Assembly (NCBI GenBank): GCA_036365145.1
Contig: JAEOAD010001422.1
Coordinates: 1 to 64,000 of the forward strand
DNA length: 64,000 nucleotides
Reading direction: 5' to 3'
Source of the DNA: Orientallactaga sibirica
Lineage: Eukaryota; Chordata; Mammalia; Rodentia; Dipodidae
The translations under genes were made by a program, and so were the position numbers. The notes under the pieces were generated by a model that worked only from the letters and a program-made list of their open reading frames with translations, was not told the DNA's origin and made no database searches. This document shows positions 35,215 to 47,219 of the stretch, in pieces. Positions within the stretch are counted from its first letter, which is position 1. The number at the start of each line of letters is the position of its first letter.

Positions 35215-36350
35215 ACCTTCTGCTCTAATGTGAGTTGTGTACTAGGGGAGAACAGAAGTTTAGTTGGGACTCTTTGGGATGCTCATGGGAAGGGAAGAGT
35301 GCTTTTTATCTCTGAAGGCCCTCAGCCTGCTTGGTGGATTGGAAAGTAGAGGCTTAAGACTCATGATGCATCTGTCAGGCTTTGGCTAAGATGGACCAGT
35401 GACCCAGGGCCTTGGTGGGGACTTCAGTACTGCAGCTGCTCTCTAGCTTTTCAGACCTAGGAATGCAGCTGAGCTTGTCATGCAAACTTTGTCATGACTG
35501 TGTGCAATGCTGGAGGGAGAGGCTGGCAGCCAGGAGGGCAGCAGGATGGGGTAGGCACTGACTTGTGCTGAAATTGGGATAAGGAAATTTTGCCATGAGA
35601 TGCCCCATAAGGGCAAGCAGACAGTATACAGGCTATTTTATGACACTCACAGTGCTCAGACCAGAGGGAGGAGGCAGGGTGTCACTAGCTAAGGTGAGTG
35701 TCATAAAATACCGTCAGGAAGCTGAGGGGCCAGCCACAGTAGTAAGGCCTCTTCAGAGACTGGAATTTTCAGCTAGGTGATGAAAAAGGGATGTTGTGGA
35801 TTGGAGGCAGAGATCCCACTCAGTCCTGATCAAGACCATTTGTACCACTCCAGCATCACTGGTTTACAGCCCGCGACTCTTCTGCTTGGTCTACCTGGGA
35901 GGGCCTGGCACCCTGGCCCAACTCCACCTGGCCTGAGCTGCAGGACTGGGGACAACTTCCTAACACCTGCTCAGAGAAGTCAATGTTGTGTTCTCCAGGG
36001 GCTCCCAGTCTAATGGGGGAGACATAGAGGACTTTGACTCAGTCTGATGGGAAGACACAGAAAGCTATGACCCAGCCTGGTGGGGGAGACAGGGACAGTC
36101 CAAACTCAATCATATGTGAGGATATGGACACTCTGGATGTCCACAGAGGGTGATTATGTCCCGTTTTTTTTTTTTTATGAATGGTACCTCCGACAAGGAA
36201 TGAAAACTGCGTAATAAGTTGAAGTATCATGTCTAGTACCTGTGTGCACTGGGTCTGAAGTGAACTGAGTGGGAATGATGACAGCCTGGAGCTGGGCACT
36301 CAGATAGGTTCACAATCCTGATCCATTAGTGTTCATCAAAACCTAATCAT
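35215..36350. other. unassigned, with a 17-bp perfect inverted repeat
   Basis: No exon was recognised. tattttatgacactcac at 35634-35650 is repeated in reverse at 35694-35710 with a 43-bp loop, listed separately. Confidence 0.5.
35634..35710. repeat. perfect 17-bp inverted repeat with 43-bp loop
   Basis: Left arm tattttatgacactcac (35634-35650) and right arm gtgagtgtcataaaata (35694-35710) are exact reverse complements. It could form a hairpin. No known element was recognised around it. Confidence 0.9.
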
Positions 36351-36352
36351 TG

Positions 36353-36475
36353 AGCCAGGTGTGTTGGCTCATGTGTGTAATTCTACCAGTAGGGAAGTGG
36401 ATGAGAAATTCAAGGTCATTCTTAGCCACATGTTGAGTTTGATGTCACCTAGAACTACATGAGACCTTTCTCAAT
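36353..36475 (+). mobile_element. old B1-like SINE
   Basis: gagccaggtgtgttggctca and the following gaaattcaaggtcattctta block resemble a strongly diverged B1 copy. Confidence 0.6.
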
Positions 36476-36861
36476 CAAATCAATCAAAGAAACACACCCA
36501 AACCCCTAGCTATTGGTGGCCACCAGCAGGCTGTTCCTATAAGGTGGGGGAATACATCTCTGACTGCATGACTTGGTGGGGCTTCCCAGGTCCAAAGTAG
36601 TGGGTGAGGAGCAGCATGACCAGGAAAGGGGTCTGGATAAGAGGTCTTAGGTCACCTGCTGTCATCATAGATCCCAGGATTCCTTGGGCAAAAGCCTTCA
36701 TTCCTCTGGGACTCAGTTTTCCCAATAATAAAAGAAAGACCTTGGGTCTTAAGGCCCATGGTGGACATCAGAATCTTTTCTTCTTCCTCCTTCTCCACTT
36801 GGTCTTGTTCTTGTGTTTAGCATGGAACCCAGTGCCTTGCCCAAATAGCCAAGTCCTCTAC

Positions 36862-37050
36862 CATGGTCCAGCCCCTCACTGGGCATTCTAAGCAGGATGA
36901 GACACACCGTCAGCCAGTCACTGGTAGATTCTAAGCAAAACCTACTGCTAAGCCATGTCCACAATGTCTCACTGGGGGATTCTAGGAGGTGCTCTGCTAT
37001 TGAGTAACACTCAGTCCCTCACTAGATGATTCTAGCAAGCACTCTAGTGA
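36862..37050 (-). repeat. tandem ID-like units, antisense
   Basis: Reversed, the sequence reads at least three to four units of about 55 bp with agcagagcacctcctagaat, cccccagtgag and similar words. It is the same structure as 34950-35212 in the opposite orientation. Confidence 0.8.
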
Positions 37051-37054
37051 AGTA

Positions 37055-38505
37055 GGTATCAGAGGAAGAGAGGCAAACTGACAGGAAGAAAGGTGGGGAG
37101 GGGAAGGCTGCAGTCTCCAGGAGGCTCATGAGCATTGACATGGGGAAGGACCGACAGGTCACCATAGAGACAGAGATGCTGATGGGAGCCAGGCTGAGGG
37201 GAGAACACAAAGCCAGTTGTTAAATGAATGGATGGAGGCAGGGCTGGGGACAGGAATGACCAGCTTAGCTTATGATGTCTGAATGGGATATGGCCACAGA
37301 TAGCTGTAGTGCAGGTCCTTGGACTGACCATGGAGGTGAAGTCCTCTAGCAGTGGTCTATAGTAAGTGTACATGGGGGACTGTTCTACTGGAGCAGAGAG
37401 GGACAGAGCCCAGTGGAAGCCTGTTTTGGACCCTAGAGGCTGGGTCAACTCCTGAGCTATGCTCCAGCCATCCTTTCCAAGCCTCACTGGGCTTTTGGTG
37501 ACCCTGGGTGATGATATGTTCCCTCCCCACCCAGGTACAGGCTGGTGACCAAGGACAGTGATGTTTCTGTTTAGGGTTTGAGGATGGCTCCACAGCCTGT
37601 CACAGCCTCCACCTATGGGGGAGTGAGAGAAGGATGGTGGTGCCTGTGGAGGTGGGCATGTATACTTTGTCTTCTATAACATTATCACAGGATGTTAGGC
37701 AGAGTTCTGGGCCTACAGAGGCACTTCCAAGAGTGTCTCAATGGAGAATCACCCAATCCATTCATAAGGATCCTACCTGCATCTTTGCATCCTGAGACAC
37801 CCAGTTGACAATGTCCTAGACCAACTTATCTCTTAGTATCATGAAGGAAGAGTGAGAAGGAAATCCATCTATAGGGGATCCATTTGGGGAACAGAAGGTA
37901 CTTCCCACGGCTGTAGGACCTGACAAATATGGATGCTGGTTATGGTGGCCACAAAGAATACTCTGGTTAAAACGGAATCTGTGCAATTCCCAACTTGGGC
38001 ACCTGGAAAATTTGACTTTCCCACAGTAACATAAATAATGGAAAATGTGCATAGTCCTTAGTGGGACCTGGTACCACTGGCGACAGAGGATACCCCAAAT
38101 GCACAGGGCCTCAGCTCTCTGATCTTATCTTTTCACTGAGCATGCTTAAGCCCCACAAATTGCCTCGTAGTTCCTGGTGTCATCATTGTCCCTCATTCAG
38201 GACCCATTGTAGTTCCTAGTTCTGGCTGCTCTGGTAGCTGGAAGAAGATACTTTCCTGGACCCCATAGGGACAGATCCCATCTTGCTACATCTGTCTGGT
38301 ACATCATTTAGTCCTCTCCACCCTCAGGTTTTCTCTTGCTAAAAAGGGATCATAGTACTCATGTCCCAAATCTGTGAGGGGCCAAGATCTAAGGGGATCC
38401 ACCACGGGAAGGGTTTTCTATGATGTCTTCGGCCTCAAATGGTTTCTTATAGTCTGGGAACTGCTGTATAGATGTCATTGAAAATGGCAGGGCAACAAGA
38501 AGAAG
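37055..38505. other. unassigned sequence
   Basis: Overlapping frames on - (37059-37593) were inspected, and no domain was recognised. No repeats were recognised. Confidence 0.35.
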
Positions 38506-38507
38506 GC

Positions 38508-38615
38508 CTGATGGTTCAGGACTGTCATCCCATGTGCTCATGAGGCTGAACATGAAGATGACAAGTTCAAGGCCAACCTGGGATACATAGTGTGACCTAA
38601 GGGCAAGGATATAGG
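38508..38615 (+). mobile_element. old B1-like SINE fragment
   Basis: gttcaggactgtcatcccat, gacaagttcaaggccaacct and gggatacatagtgtgacc follow the B1 order with many differences. Confidence 0.6.
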
Positions 38616-38619
38616 TCAG

Positions 38620-39575
38620 TTCTAAAGAACCTGGGGAAAATCCTCCTGTGAGGGGTGGGGCTTTGAGCTGTAGATCATTTTCCTAGTGTCTGTGTGGCCA
38701 TGGGTTCTATGGGAATCTCAACAATGCCAAGGTCCTGATGGGATCTCAAGGTCATTCTATTCAGCATCTCCCTAATTCTTGAAGGAAAGTTGGGGTTCCA
38801 AGGGAAGCATCTGGTGTCAGACAGCTGCCTAGCACTCAGCAGCCCTGCCCATTGGGGTTCCCCAGGTCAGGGTTTTTGACTCCAGCACTCTTCAGAGCCA
38901 CATGCTCTGAGTTTGCCATACAGTTTGGGGTTGAAGCAAAAACGAAAAACACAAAGATGTACGTTTGGGTGATGTTTGTGTGAGTAACACTCCAGTTTAG
39001 AGGATAGGAAACTTTCCTATCCATGCTGATTTTTCCATAACTCTAATTTCCCTGGCATTGTTCAGGTATTCCTGATGAGGTGGTGTGTAGAACTAATTAA
39101 CAAGTTTAATACTCCACAGCTGAACACCAAGACCTTAATTTATGGTTTTAGTGAGCAACCAGCACGTATGAAAACTTGTGCCAGTTTCAGGGATGCCAAG
39201 ATGTCACAGGCCTGTCCACAGGCAGGGAAGAGGGATAGCGGGTGCAGAAGCCAGGAGAGAAGGTCAGTGTTGAGGAAGGTAGAGAAATCAGGAGAAACTG
39301 ATCAGAGACAGCTGGGCAGCAGCAGGCTTGGAAAGGAGAAGAGATGAATTCAAGGTACATTTAAAGGGTAAGCAAAGATTTCTTAAGCAGCACAGGCAAG
39401 GCATCTAAGATCAAATACATATGACTAAATTGGACTATTGTAATTAAAACTGTCCATCAAAATACACAATTGAGACTGTGGAAACACCAGACTTGGGATG
39501 GGAGAAAATATTACATACACACTGCTTTTTGTCAAAGGCTCTTTATATAGAAATATATATTTCTTTTTTCTTGCT
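38620..39575. other. unassigned sequence
   Basis: A 90-codon + frame (39075-39347) shows no recognisable domain. Nothing else was seen. Confidence 0.35.
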
Positions 39576-39584
39576 TTTTAAAAA

Positions 39585-39890
39585 AAAATCCTTTTTAAAT
39601 TTATTTTTTTACTGACAACTTCCTAAATTGCAGACCAAATCCCATGGTACTTCACTTCCTCCCCCTGCCAAGTTTCCCCTTTAAACTCCACTCTCCATCA
39701 TATCCCCTCCCTCTCTCAATCAGTCTCTCTTTTAATTATGATGCTGTTGTGTAGGTAGTTTGAAGCACTGCAAGATCATGGACATCCAGGCCATTTTGTT
39801 CCTGGTGGAGAATGCTGTGAGGAGTCCTACCCTTCCTTTGGCTCTTACATTCTTTCCATACCTCTTCCACAATGGACGCTGCAAATATAT
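39585..39890 (-). mobile_element. LINE-1 3' UTR fragment
   Basis: An A/T-rich start is followed by ctgacaacttcctaaattgc, cccatggtacttcact and ctccactctccatcatatcc, the same order as 42846-43150. It is a short 5'-truncated LINE-1 end on -. Confidence 0.82.
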
Positions 39891-39959
39891 ATATTTCTGC
39901 ATGTTAATAATGGAAGTATGTTAATCACTTTTTCCCATTGAAAGTAATTTAACTGAACA

Positions 39960-40200
39960 AGCAATATTTGGGAAGAAGTATTTATTTTACTTTTGGCTCA
40001 CAGTTTCAGAAGTTTTCAGTCCATAGTCAGCTGACCCCATTGCTTTGGGTATGTGGAGAAGCAGAGCATCATGGTGGCAGAAAACCAGGGCAGAACAAAG
40101 CAGTTGACCTCTTAGCAGTCAGGAAACAGGAAGCCAGAAAGATGAACATGTGGAGCCAATATGTCTCTTCAATGACAGGATCCCATAGAACACCTTTCTC
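39960..40200 (-). mobile_element. dispersed repeat, family not determined
   Basis: The 'atttattttacttttggctca ... catggtggcagaaaaccagggcag' wording resembles widespread rodent repeats that include a 'catcatgg' word, and it has the general layout of an antisense LTR-like element. The family is not certain. Confidence 0.4.
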
Positions 40201-40280
40201 AAATCTGGCCCTATCTTCCAGGGTTTCTAACACGAGGCCAGCCTAGGATACACAGTAGGACCCTGTATAAAAACAAACCA

Positions 40281-40615
40281 AGCTGGGCATGGTGGTACAT
40301 GCCTTTAATACCAGCAATCAGGACTCAGGGAAAAGAGGATCCCTTTGAGTGTGAGGTCAGCCTGAGAGTACATAGTGAACTCCAGGTCAGCTGGGCTAGA
40401 GAGAGGTCCTATGTCAAAAATTAAATCAAAACAATACAGGGACTTGGGAGACTGATCAGTGGTTAAAGACACTTGTTTGTAGAACCTTCCAACCTGGTTC
40501 AACTCCTCAGAACCCAGATAAAGTCAGATGGACATTCTTTTGCAGCATCATGAGACACTGGTGTGCTCATACACACACGAACACATAAATATTTAAATAA
40601 ATACAAAACTAAAAT
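40281..40615 (+). mobile_element. B1-like SINE followed by an ID-like SINE
   Basis: gctgggcatggtggtacatg to gtcaaaaa (40281-40425) is the B1-like copy. It is followed at about 40440 by a decayed ID-like copy (gggagactgatcagtggtta, cagaacccagataaagtcag) ending in ataaatatttaaataaat. Confidence 0.8.
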
Positions 40616-40619
40616 TAAA

Positions 40620-41090
40620 CATTTTTAAATCCTAAAAACAATATGAAAGAAAAAATGAAATAAAGGAGGAGTAGAGAAAGGGGAGACAGGAAAGGGAAGG
40701 GAGAGAAAGTGTGAAGGAGGGAGGAGAAGAATGACACATTTGAGGTAGGGTGAACTGCATTTGGCACTTTTGTCCCTCAGCAAAGGCAGGAGCAAGGCAC
40801 CTTTATCACATCAGGATCACATAAGCATCACAACCAAGCCATCCACAGCAGAAGAGGATTCTAGAACTCTCCCTACACTGAAGGCCTGCCTTTCTCTACT
40901 TCTAAGACTGCCTTTTCTAAGACTGAGCCCTGTATATGCCCCTGAGAACTTACTAGACTAGTTTGTGTCCGACAGAAGCAGGCAGAGCCAAGACATCTCA
41001 GGCCATGGCCACCTGCTTGCCTGAGGTCCTGGCTTCATGATAGCTGGGCCTGTCAACCCAGGGCTCTGACTCCTCCTGGGAATATGGCAC
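40620..41090. other. purine-rich then unassigned sequence
   Basis: 40655-40730 is GA-rich on +. Nothing else was recognised. Confidence 0.45.
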
Positions 41091-41094
41091 TGAG

Positions 41095-41280
41095 AGTGCT
41101 GGGGATGTAGCTCAGTTATAGAACACTTGCTAAAATTCAGACAGTGAGGGGCTGAGTGTGTGGCTCAGCAGAGCACTAGCCTAGAATCCCCCAGTAAGGG
41201 GCTGGGGCATGGCTCTTTGGTAGAGCACTTGCCTAGCATGCTTGAGGTCCTGAGTTCCATCCCTACTACTGCAAAAATAA
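41095..41280 (+). repeat. three tandem ID-like units ending in a complete ID element
   Basis: gggatgtagctcagttatag, gtgtgtggctcagcagagca and ggggcatggctctttggtag start the successive units. The last one carries on through gagttccatccctactactg into an A-rich tail (aaaaataaattaataaatt). This copy shows how the tandem units relate to a normal ID element: extra heads in front of a complete one. Confidence 0.85.
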
Positions 41281-41284
41281 ATTA

Positions 41285-42845
41285 ATAAATTAATAAACAA
41301 ACAAATAAACTAACTTCATGCTAATCTCTCACTGGCCCCTTGGCTGCCCGGGGGCCTTTTCCTATGCTGTTCCCTCTGTTGGGAATACTTTTGCAACACA
41401 ATACCCTGATCTTGACTTCCAGTTTCAGCATAGTGGCAACAGGATAGTCCCAGACACCTGTACTTGGCTAAGTCACATTTGGGTTACTTTCAGAGTACCA
41501 AATAATTTTCTAGGAGAGTTGTGAGTTGTTTCCATATACCCTGAGAGTGAGAATCAGATGGAATGGGATTTTTGCCCACTGTGATACCCTTATTCCCCTA
41601 CACCAGGCCTAGCATACTATAGACTCTCAGAAAATATTTGTCCACCTCCATGAGGGCCAGTGAGCCAGCAGAACCCCCACCCTGAGTCTTGCAAAGGCAA
41701 TTCCAAATCTCTTGGCCTCCAGGAGTCCAAGGCTGGGAATATAGCCAGTTCTACAGCCATATCCCCCCGCCCCCGAGGTCTCCACAGAACCTCCCCGTCT
41801 GATCTACTCTTCATTTGCACCATAAGTAGAATGGACTGCCACCACCATCTCTGTGGCCCTTGGGGTCTTACTGACCTCCAGTTCTCCAGGGTAGAAACAG
41901 TCTCACGGCTGTGGCCATTCCTGAGCATGTCTGGTCAAATTGGATCTCTTTGAAATTTTGGTGACCCCTGAGTGGACCCAGTAGACAATGGGCAGCAATC
42001 CCAGAAGGGCCTTTGGGGCAGCTAGGATAGAGAGTGAGCCCTGCCCTTGGCCCCAGTGGCTCCTACAGTCAGCAGCTGTGTCTCATTGAGGGTAACTGGA
42101 CTGAGGAAGACATCTGGCTTTTGGATTCTCATTTTCCATTCAGGTTCCACAGCTCAGGCCACTTGACAGTGGCTACTTGTATAAATCAAAAGGGGGTCAC
42201 TTTTAGGAGAATTTAAAGATTATTTTCACACTTTTGGCAGAATAAACTGCCTCTATGAGCAGATTCCATACTGGTGTCCTATCAACAATGGCCAAGGCCT
42301 TTGAAGGTCCTTCCAGGATGGACCTCAGGGACTTGGAACCAGCTGGGTGGGCAGGAAACTCCTCAGGATCCTCCCCATCAGGGAGAGCCTTAGGAGAAAA
42401 CCTGCCTCTGACTCTGGGTGGCACCATAGCAACCTTGAGGGAGATTACAAATATATCTATTACTAGGAATGAATCCCACAGCTCTGTACATGCCAGGATC
42501 AGTCCACATCCTGTAACACCTCATTAGGGAACTCTAGGCACACACTGTCCCCCAAAATACTCAATGTAAGCAGTGTATCTCAGTAGTAAATACTTGTCTA
42601 AGCATGCACAAAGTTCATAGTTCTGATTCCCCAGAACTTCTGAAGTAAATTTTTAAAAAATGAAACAAATGTCCTTGCAAGTTGATTCCAGGAACAAATG
42701 ATGGATGTAAAAACAAGATGCTAAAAGCCCAAAGTTTTGGAAAAATTGAGCTCTAAAGTTCTAGGAGATAATCGAAAGTAGAATGTATTAAAACTTTTTG
42801 GAACACTGGATCCAGAACAGGACAACTGTCTGTATTCATTCAGTT
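41285..42845. other. unassigned, with a small ID-like SINE
   Basis: A short ID-like element lies at about 42562-42660 (+). Overlapping frames at 41617-41953 on both strands showed no domain. Confidence 0.4.
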
Positions 42846-44640
42846 TTTTTTAATTGACAACATCCTTAATTGTAGACAATGTCCCATGGTACTCCATCCC
42901 TACCCCCACTTCCCCCTTTGAAACTCCACTCTCCATCATATCCCCTCCCCCTCTCAATCAGTCTCTCTTTTCATTTTGATGTCATCATATTTTCCTCCTC
43001 TTATGATGGTTTTGTGTAGGTAGTGTCAGGCATTATAAAGTCATGGATATCCAAGCCATTTTGTGTCTGGAGGAGCACAGTGTAAGGAACCCAACCCTTC
43101 CTTTGCCTCTTACATTCTTTTCACTCCCTCTTCTGCAATGGACCCCAAGCCTTGGAAGGTGTGTTAGAGATGTTTCAGTGCTGAGCACTCCTCTGTCCCT
43201 TCTTCTCAGCACCCATGGTGCCTTCTGAGTCATCACAATGTGACCACCATCTGAAAAGAGAAGCTTCTCTAACCCAAAGTGAGAGTATGGACATTAAGAG
43301 AAGTGCTTATTGGGAAGTTTGGTGAGCATAGTATATACATTTAGCCAGACACCAGCAGATATTACTCCCATAGGGCTCATGACTACCCCTGTCGTAGGTT
43401 TTCAGTATCAGGCATGTATTCCCTCCCATGGAGCAGGCCTCCAGTCCACTTAGAGAGCAGTTGGTTTTCCCCATAACAGACATGCCACTATTGTACCCGT
43501 TGACTCATTTGGCCTTGCTGGCCAAGTTTAAAGCTTCAGTGTCCACAGTTGAGTACCTTCACTGGTGTTTTCTCTCTCCCATTGAACTGCATGCAGCATT
43601 ACATTTCCCAACTTTCTGTCATCTGGTCCACATGGAGGAGGCTTTCAGCTCAGCTCCAAGCAGGATTTCTCAGTGACCTGGTGGGAAACCAAGGGCCTCA
43701 GCAATGGCCTATAATGTTTTGTGGGTATCTGGACCTCTCTAGCTGACAACTCCACTGGAAGGTATCCCATTCCTGGTACTGAAATTTTTCTATTAAAAAT
43801 CTATTGCTTCTGAGTGTTCCATTGTCCAGAAAAGTAGGTTTCCATTTGAATTATTTATATCCTCTTAGATTTTTATTAGGCCTCCCTTCACCTTTCTTCT
43901 ACTCAATCTCTTCCCCTGACCTCACTTAGGCCTTTTCTCCCCCATTGATCTGTGCTTCTAATCACATATATACCATGTGATCCTATTAAGTCCCCTCCCT
44001 CAATTACTCCATTTATATCATCTTTCTAGCTTCCTGGCTTCTGCTACTGAGTTTTATTCCTACTCACATAGAAGTCCAATCATTCATAGCTAGGATCCAC
44101 ATATGAGAGAGAACATGTGACATTTGGCTTTCTGGGCCTGGGTTACCTCACTAGGTATAATCCTTTCAAAATCCATCCATTTTCCAGCAAATTTCATAAC
44201 TTCATTTTTCTTTACTGCTAAGTAGAACTCCATCATGTAATTGTGCTACATCTTCATTATCCACTCATCAGTTGAAGTGAATCTAGGCTGGTTCCATTTG
44301 CTAGCTATTGTGAATAGAGTAGCAATAAACATGGTCAAACAAGTTTCTCTAAGGTAGTGAGACAAGTCCTTAGGATATATGCCTAGGAGTGGTATAGCTG
44401 GGTCATGTGGTAGATCTATTTCTAGCTGTCTCAAGAACCTCCACACTGATTTACACAATGGCTGTACCAGATTACATTCCCACCAACAGTGTAGAAGTGT
44501 TCCTCTTTTTCTGCATCCTCACCAGCATTTATGGTCATTTGTTTTCATGATGGTAGCCAACCTGACAGGAGTGAGATGGAATCTCAACATAGTTTTAATC
44601 TGCACTTCCCTGATGGGTAGGGATGCAGAACATTTTTAGA
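42846..44640 (-). mobile_element. LINE-1, 5'-truncated: ORF2 end and 3' UTR
   Basis: On -, 44640 to about 44092 encodes the last part of ORF2: the WRFLRQLEIDLPHDPAIPLLG segment in 44458-44246 matches the ORF2 C-terminus, and the frame is cut by a stop near 44243. The ORF2 end seems to be at 44090-44092 (tag). 44089-42846 is the 3' UTR, ending at a poly(A) seen as ttttttttaattgac. A typical 5'-truncated insertion and not mobile. Confidence 0.9.
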
Positions 44641-44644
44641 TGTT

Positions 44645-45420
44645 TATATGCCAGCAGGAAGGCCTGAGTCACACAGCACCATCTACTGACCTCTGAGCAC
44701 CTTCACAGCTCCAGCTTCTCCCTGGTCTCGATGCCTCCATAGAGCGCTGAGAGGGTGTAGAGGCCAAAAGTGTAACTTTGAGGCCAAAAAGACTAAATGA
44801 GATGTGTGGCTCCCCTGATTAGTGTGCACAACAGGACAGTTTTTATGTGTCCCATACAAATAAAAATATAGCCAGGGAGATGTCTCAGCAGGAAAAAGAG
44901 TGGTTCCTGTGCAAAGCCCTAATGTCTTTAGTAGTCTTGAGATTGGCTGAGTTTGATTCTCCAGCACCCATGAATATTTTGGCCATGGCCACATATATTT
45001 GTAACCCTAGTCCTGTGGAGAGCAGAGTGAATAGAATTGCTAGAACTCATGAACACAGCAAGTTCCACAATCAGTGAGAGACTCTATTACAAATAAACAC
45101 ATGCATACATTATACAAACCACCACACACACACACGAGTGCACACACGCATGTGCATGCAAATGTGCATGGTTGCACTAAATAATAGCTTGAGGTCTGGG
45201 GAAATGGCTCAGTTGGCAAAGAATTTTCTTTATTAGAATGAGAATCTAAATTTGGACCTCAGAACCAATGTAAAAGATGAGCAGAAATAGAATCCAGAGA
45301 GCTTGCCAGTAAGTCAGTATGACCGATTTATGACCCACAAGACTCAGGGAACATCACAGAAGAGGGCCCCAAGAGAATATGAGTCACAAGGTGAGAAGGT
45401 GCACTTTGAGACAGTATCCT
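44645..45420. other. old SINE remains and (CA)n
   Basis: A diverged composite SINE lies at about 44870-45075 (gccagggagatgtctcagca) and another ID-like trace near 45195-45330. A (CA)n run lies at about 45120-45155. No gene. Confidence 0.5.
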
Positions 45421-45424
45421 TTTT

Positions 45425-45691
45425 TAAAATTTTTTAAATTTTATTTATTTTTGGAGAGAGACAGAGAGTGAGAGGGAGACAGATAGAGATGGGCGCGCCA
45501 GCAGTCTGTCAGCTGCTGCGAACAAAATCCAGATGTGTGTGCCCCCTTGTGGTCAAGTGCGGCATTGTGCCCTTGTGTCACTGCATCTGGCTAAACGTGG
45601 GACCTGGAGATTGGAACTGCTGGAGATTGGAACCAGCGTTCTTAGGCTTAGGAGGCAGGTGCCTTAACCGCTAATCCATCTCTCCAGCCCA
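45425..45691 (-). mobile_element. ID-like SINE, antisense, target-site duplicated
   Basis: A reversed A/T tail, gagagagacagagagtgag, gggcgcgccagcagtctgtc and a ctaatccatctctccagccc head form a near-complete element. acagtatccttttt flanks it at 45411-45424 and 45692-45705. One short internal duplication (gagattggaac) is seen at 45610-45636. Confidence 0.94.
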
Positions 45692-45709
45692 ACAGTATCC
45701 TTTTTATAT

Positions 45710-46440
45710 GAAGTGACTAGTCCTGTCCTTATTGTAGTTGTCATTTATTACTCACACAAGACCTACACAATATTGAACTCAATAACATTTGACATAGATG
45801 ATGGAGGATAAAAAGAATGAGATGCTGAAACTGAATAATGAGTACTTGGAAAGAGAAGGGGGTTAGTGGAATGGGGACAGGAGACAAAAGTGGGCAATGA
45901 GACGTGATTGTGACCAAATTATAGTATGTTCATGTATTAAAATTCTCAATAAAGATAAACGAAGAGCAATTGAACACATCCAACATCAATATTGGCCTTC
46001 TCATGTACTTGCACACTTGTACACACACCTGCCATACACAACTTGTCTTATAAACTTATAGCAGAGCCCCTAAGCACTCTGCTGTGTTTACTCACGCAAA
46101 ACTGCAGCAGCCCTTTGGCGAGGATTCTACTGCTCCTCCACTTTGGGAATAGGAGAACAAAGAGCATTTATAGCCACTGTAGGAGACATGACTACAATGT
46201 ACAGGACTGACAGAACCCACCACATGTTTACTCTCCTGCATATTCATCTACCATATACTCTCCCTGTGGGCCTCCAAGGGCCTCATATATGGCCTGATCC
46301 AACTACCCACACTGGAACACAGATTAATCCCTTATGACAAGAGTGGAGGTGGGAGGAAAAGACTTTATGGTGCAGATATGTCCCCATAGATCACATGTCT
46401 GATAACAACAATGTGGGCATACATACTCAGAACTGTCAGT
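45710..46440. other. unassigned sequence
   Basis: No repeat or exon was recognised. Confidence 0.35.
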
Positions 46441-46484
46441 ACACCAGATCCAGGAAAGGACAGCAGAGCAGAAAAACTCACATG

Positions 46485-46585
46485 ATGGCCAACAGGAAGT
46501 AGAGAGCAGTGGACAGGAAGTACAGAGCAGTGGGCAGGAAGCGTTCAGCAATGGACAGGAAGTGGAGAGAAGGAAACAGGAAGGC
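46485..46585. repeat. minisatellite, about 21-22-bp unit
   Basis: About four to five copies of a unit like agagcagtggacaggaagt are arranged head-to-tail. The array creates an artificial Cys/Ser/Leu-rich antisense frame. Confidence 0.9.
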
Positions 46586-46589
46586 TGTA

Positions 46590-47000
46590 GGGACAAGTTA
46601 CCTGTGAGGGCCCACTACCAGTGACCTATTCTTCCAGCAAGTACCCACCTCTTAAAATTTTCTAGACCTCCCAAAATAGCACCACCACAGGGGATGTGGG
46701 CTGTTACACATAAGCTTGTGAGAGAATTCACACTCAAAATATAACATTTGTCCAAGGCCCACCACTGCTGTACAATGCTATCTACCCTCAGCATGTCATC
46801 CTTCTACTCTGAGGGTGCCATCTATCTACGCTTCTGCTGACCAAGGACTATGTAAATACACCAGTCTCTTGTAAACCACATGGCAATCCCTCCTTAATGG
46901 GGCTTTTGAAAGAGCTAGGGAGACAGAGCCCTCCTATCAGGGTCTCTGATCATGGTAGGGAGGGTGGGGCAAAGCAGAGTGGTTTATATCATGGCAGACT
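46590..47000. other. unassigned sequence between the two minisatellites
   Basis: No gene or repeat was recognised. Confidence 0.35.
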
Positions 47001-47004
47001 GCAA

Positions 47005-47215
47005 TCCAAGAACTGTAAACAGGAAGCAGAGAGTGACAGACAGGAACAAAGAACAGTGGACAGGAAGTAGACAGTGACTGACAGAAAGCCAAGAGCAATG
47101 AACAGGAAACAGACTGGTGAACAGGAAGCAGACAGTGATCAACAGGGAAAGAGAATGGCAGATGAAAGGTAAAGACCAACAAACAGGAAGCATGCAGTGG
47201 TGGGCAGGATACGGA
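47005..47215. repeat. second minisatellite, related unit
   Basis: About nine imperfect units share words such as aacaggaagcagacagtgat and gaacaggaaacagactggtg with the array at 46485. The two arrays are separated by about 420 bp and probably have a common origin. Confidence 0.88.
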
Positions 47216-47219
47216 GTGT

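Noticed and set aside
46485..47215. CRISPR-like array
   Set aside because: Repeat units are directly adjacent with no unique spacers, and the DNA is mammalian. It is a minisatellite.
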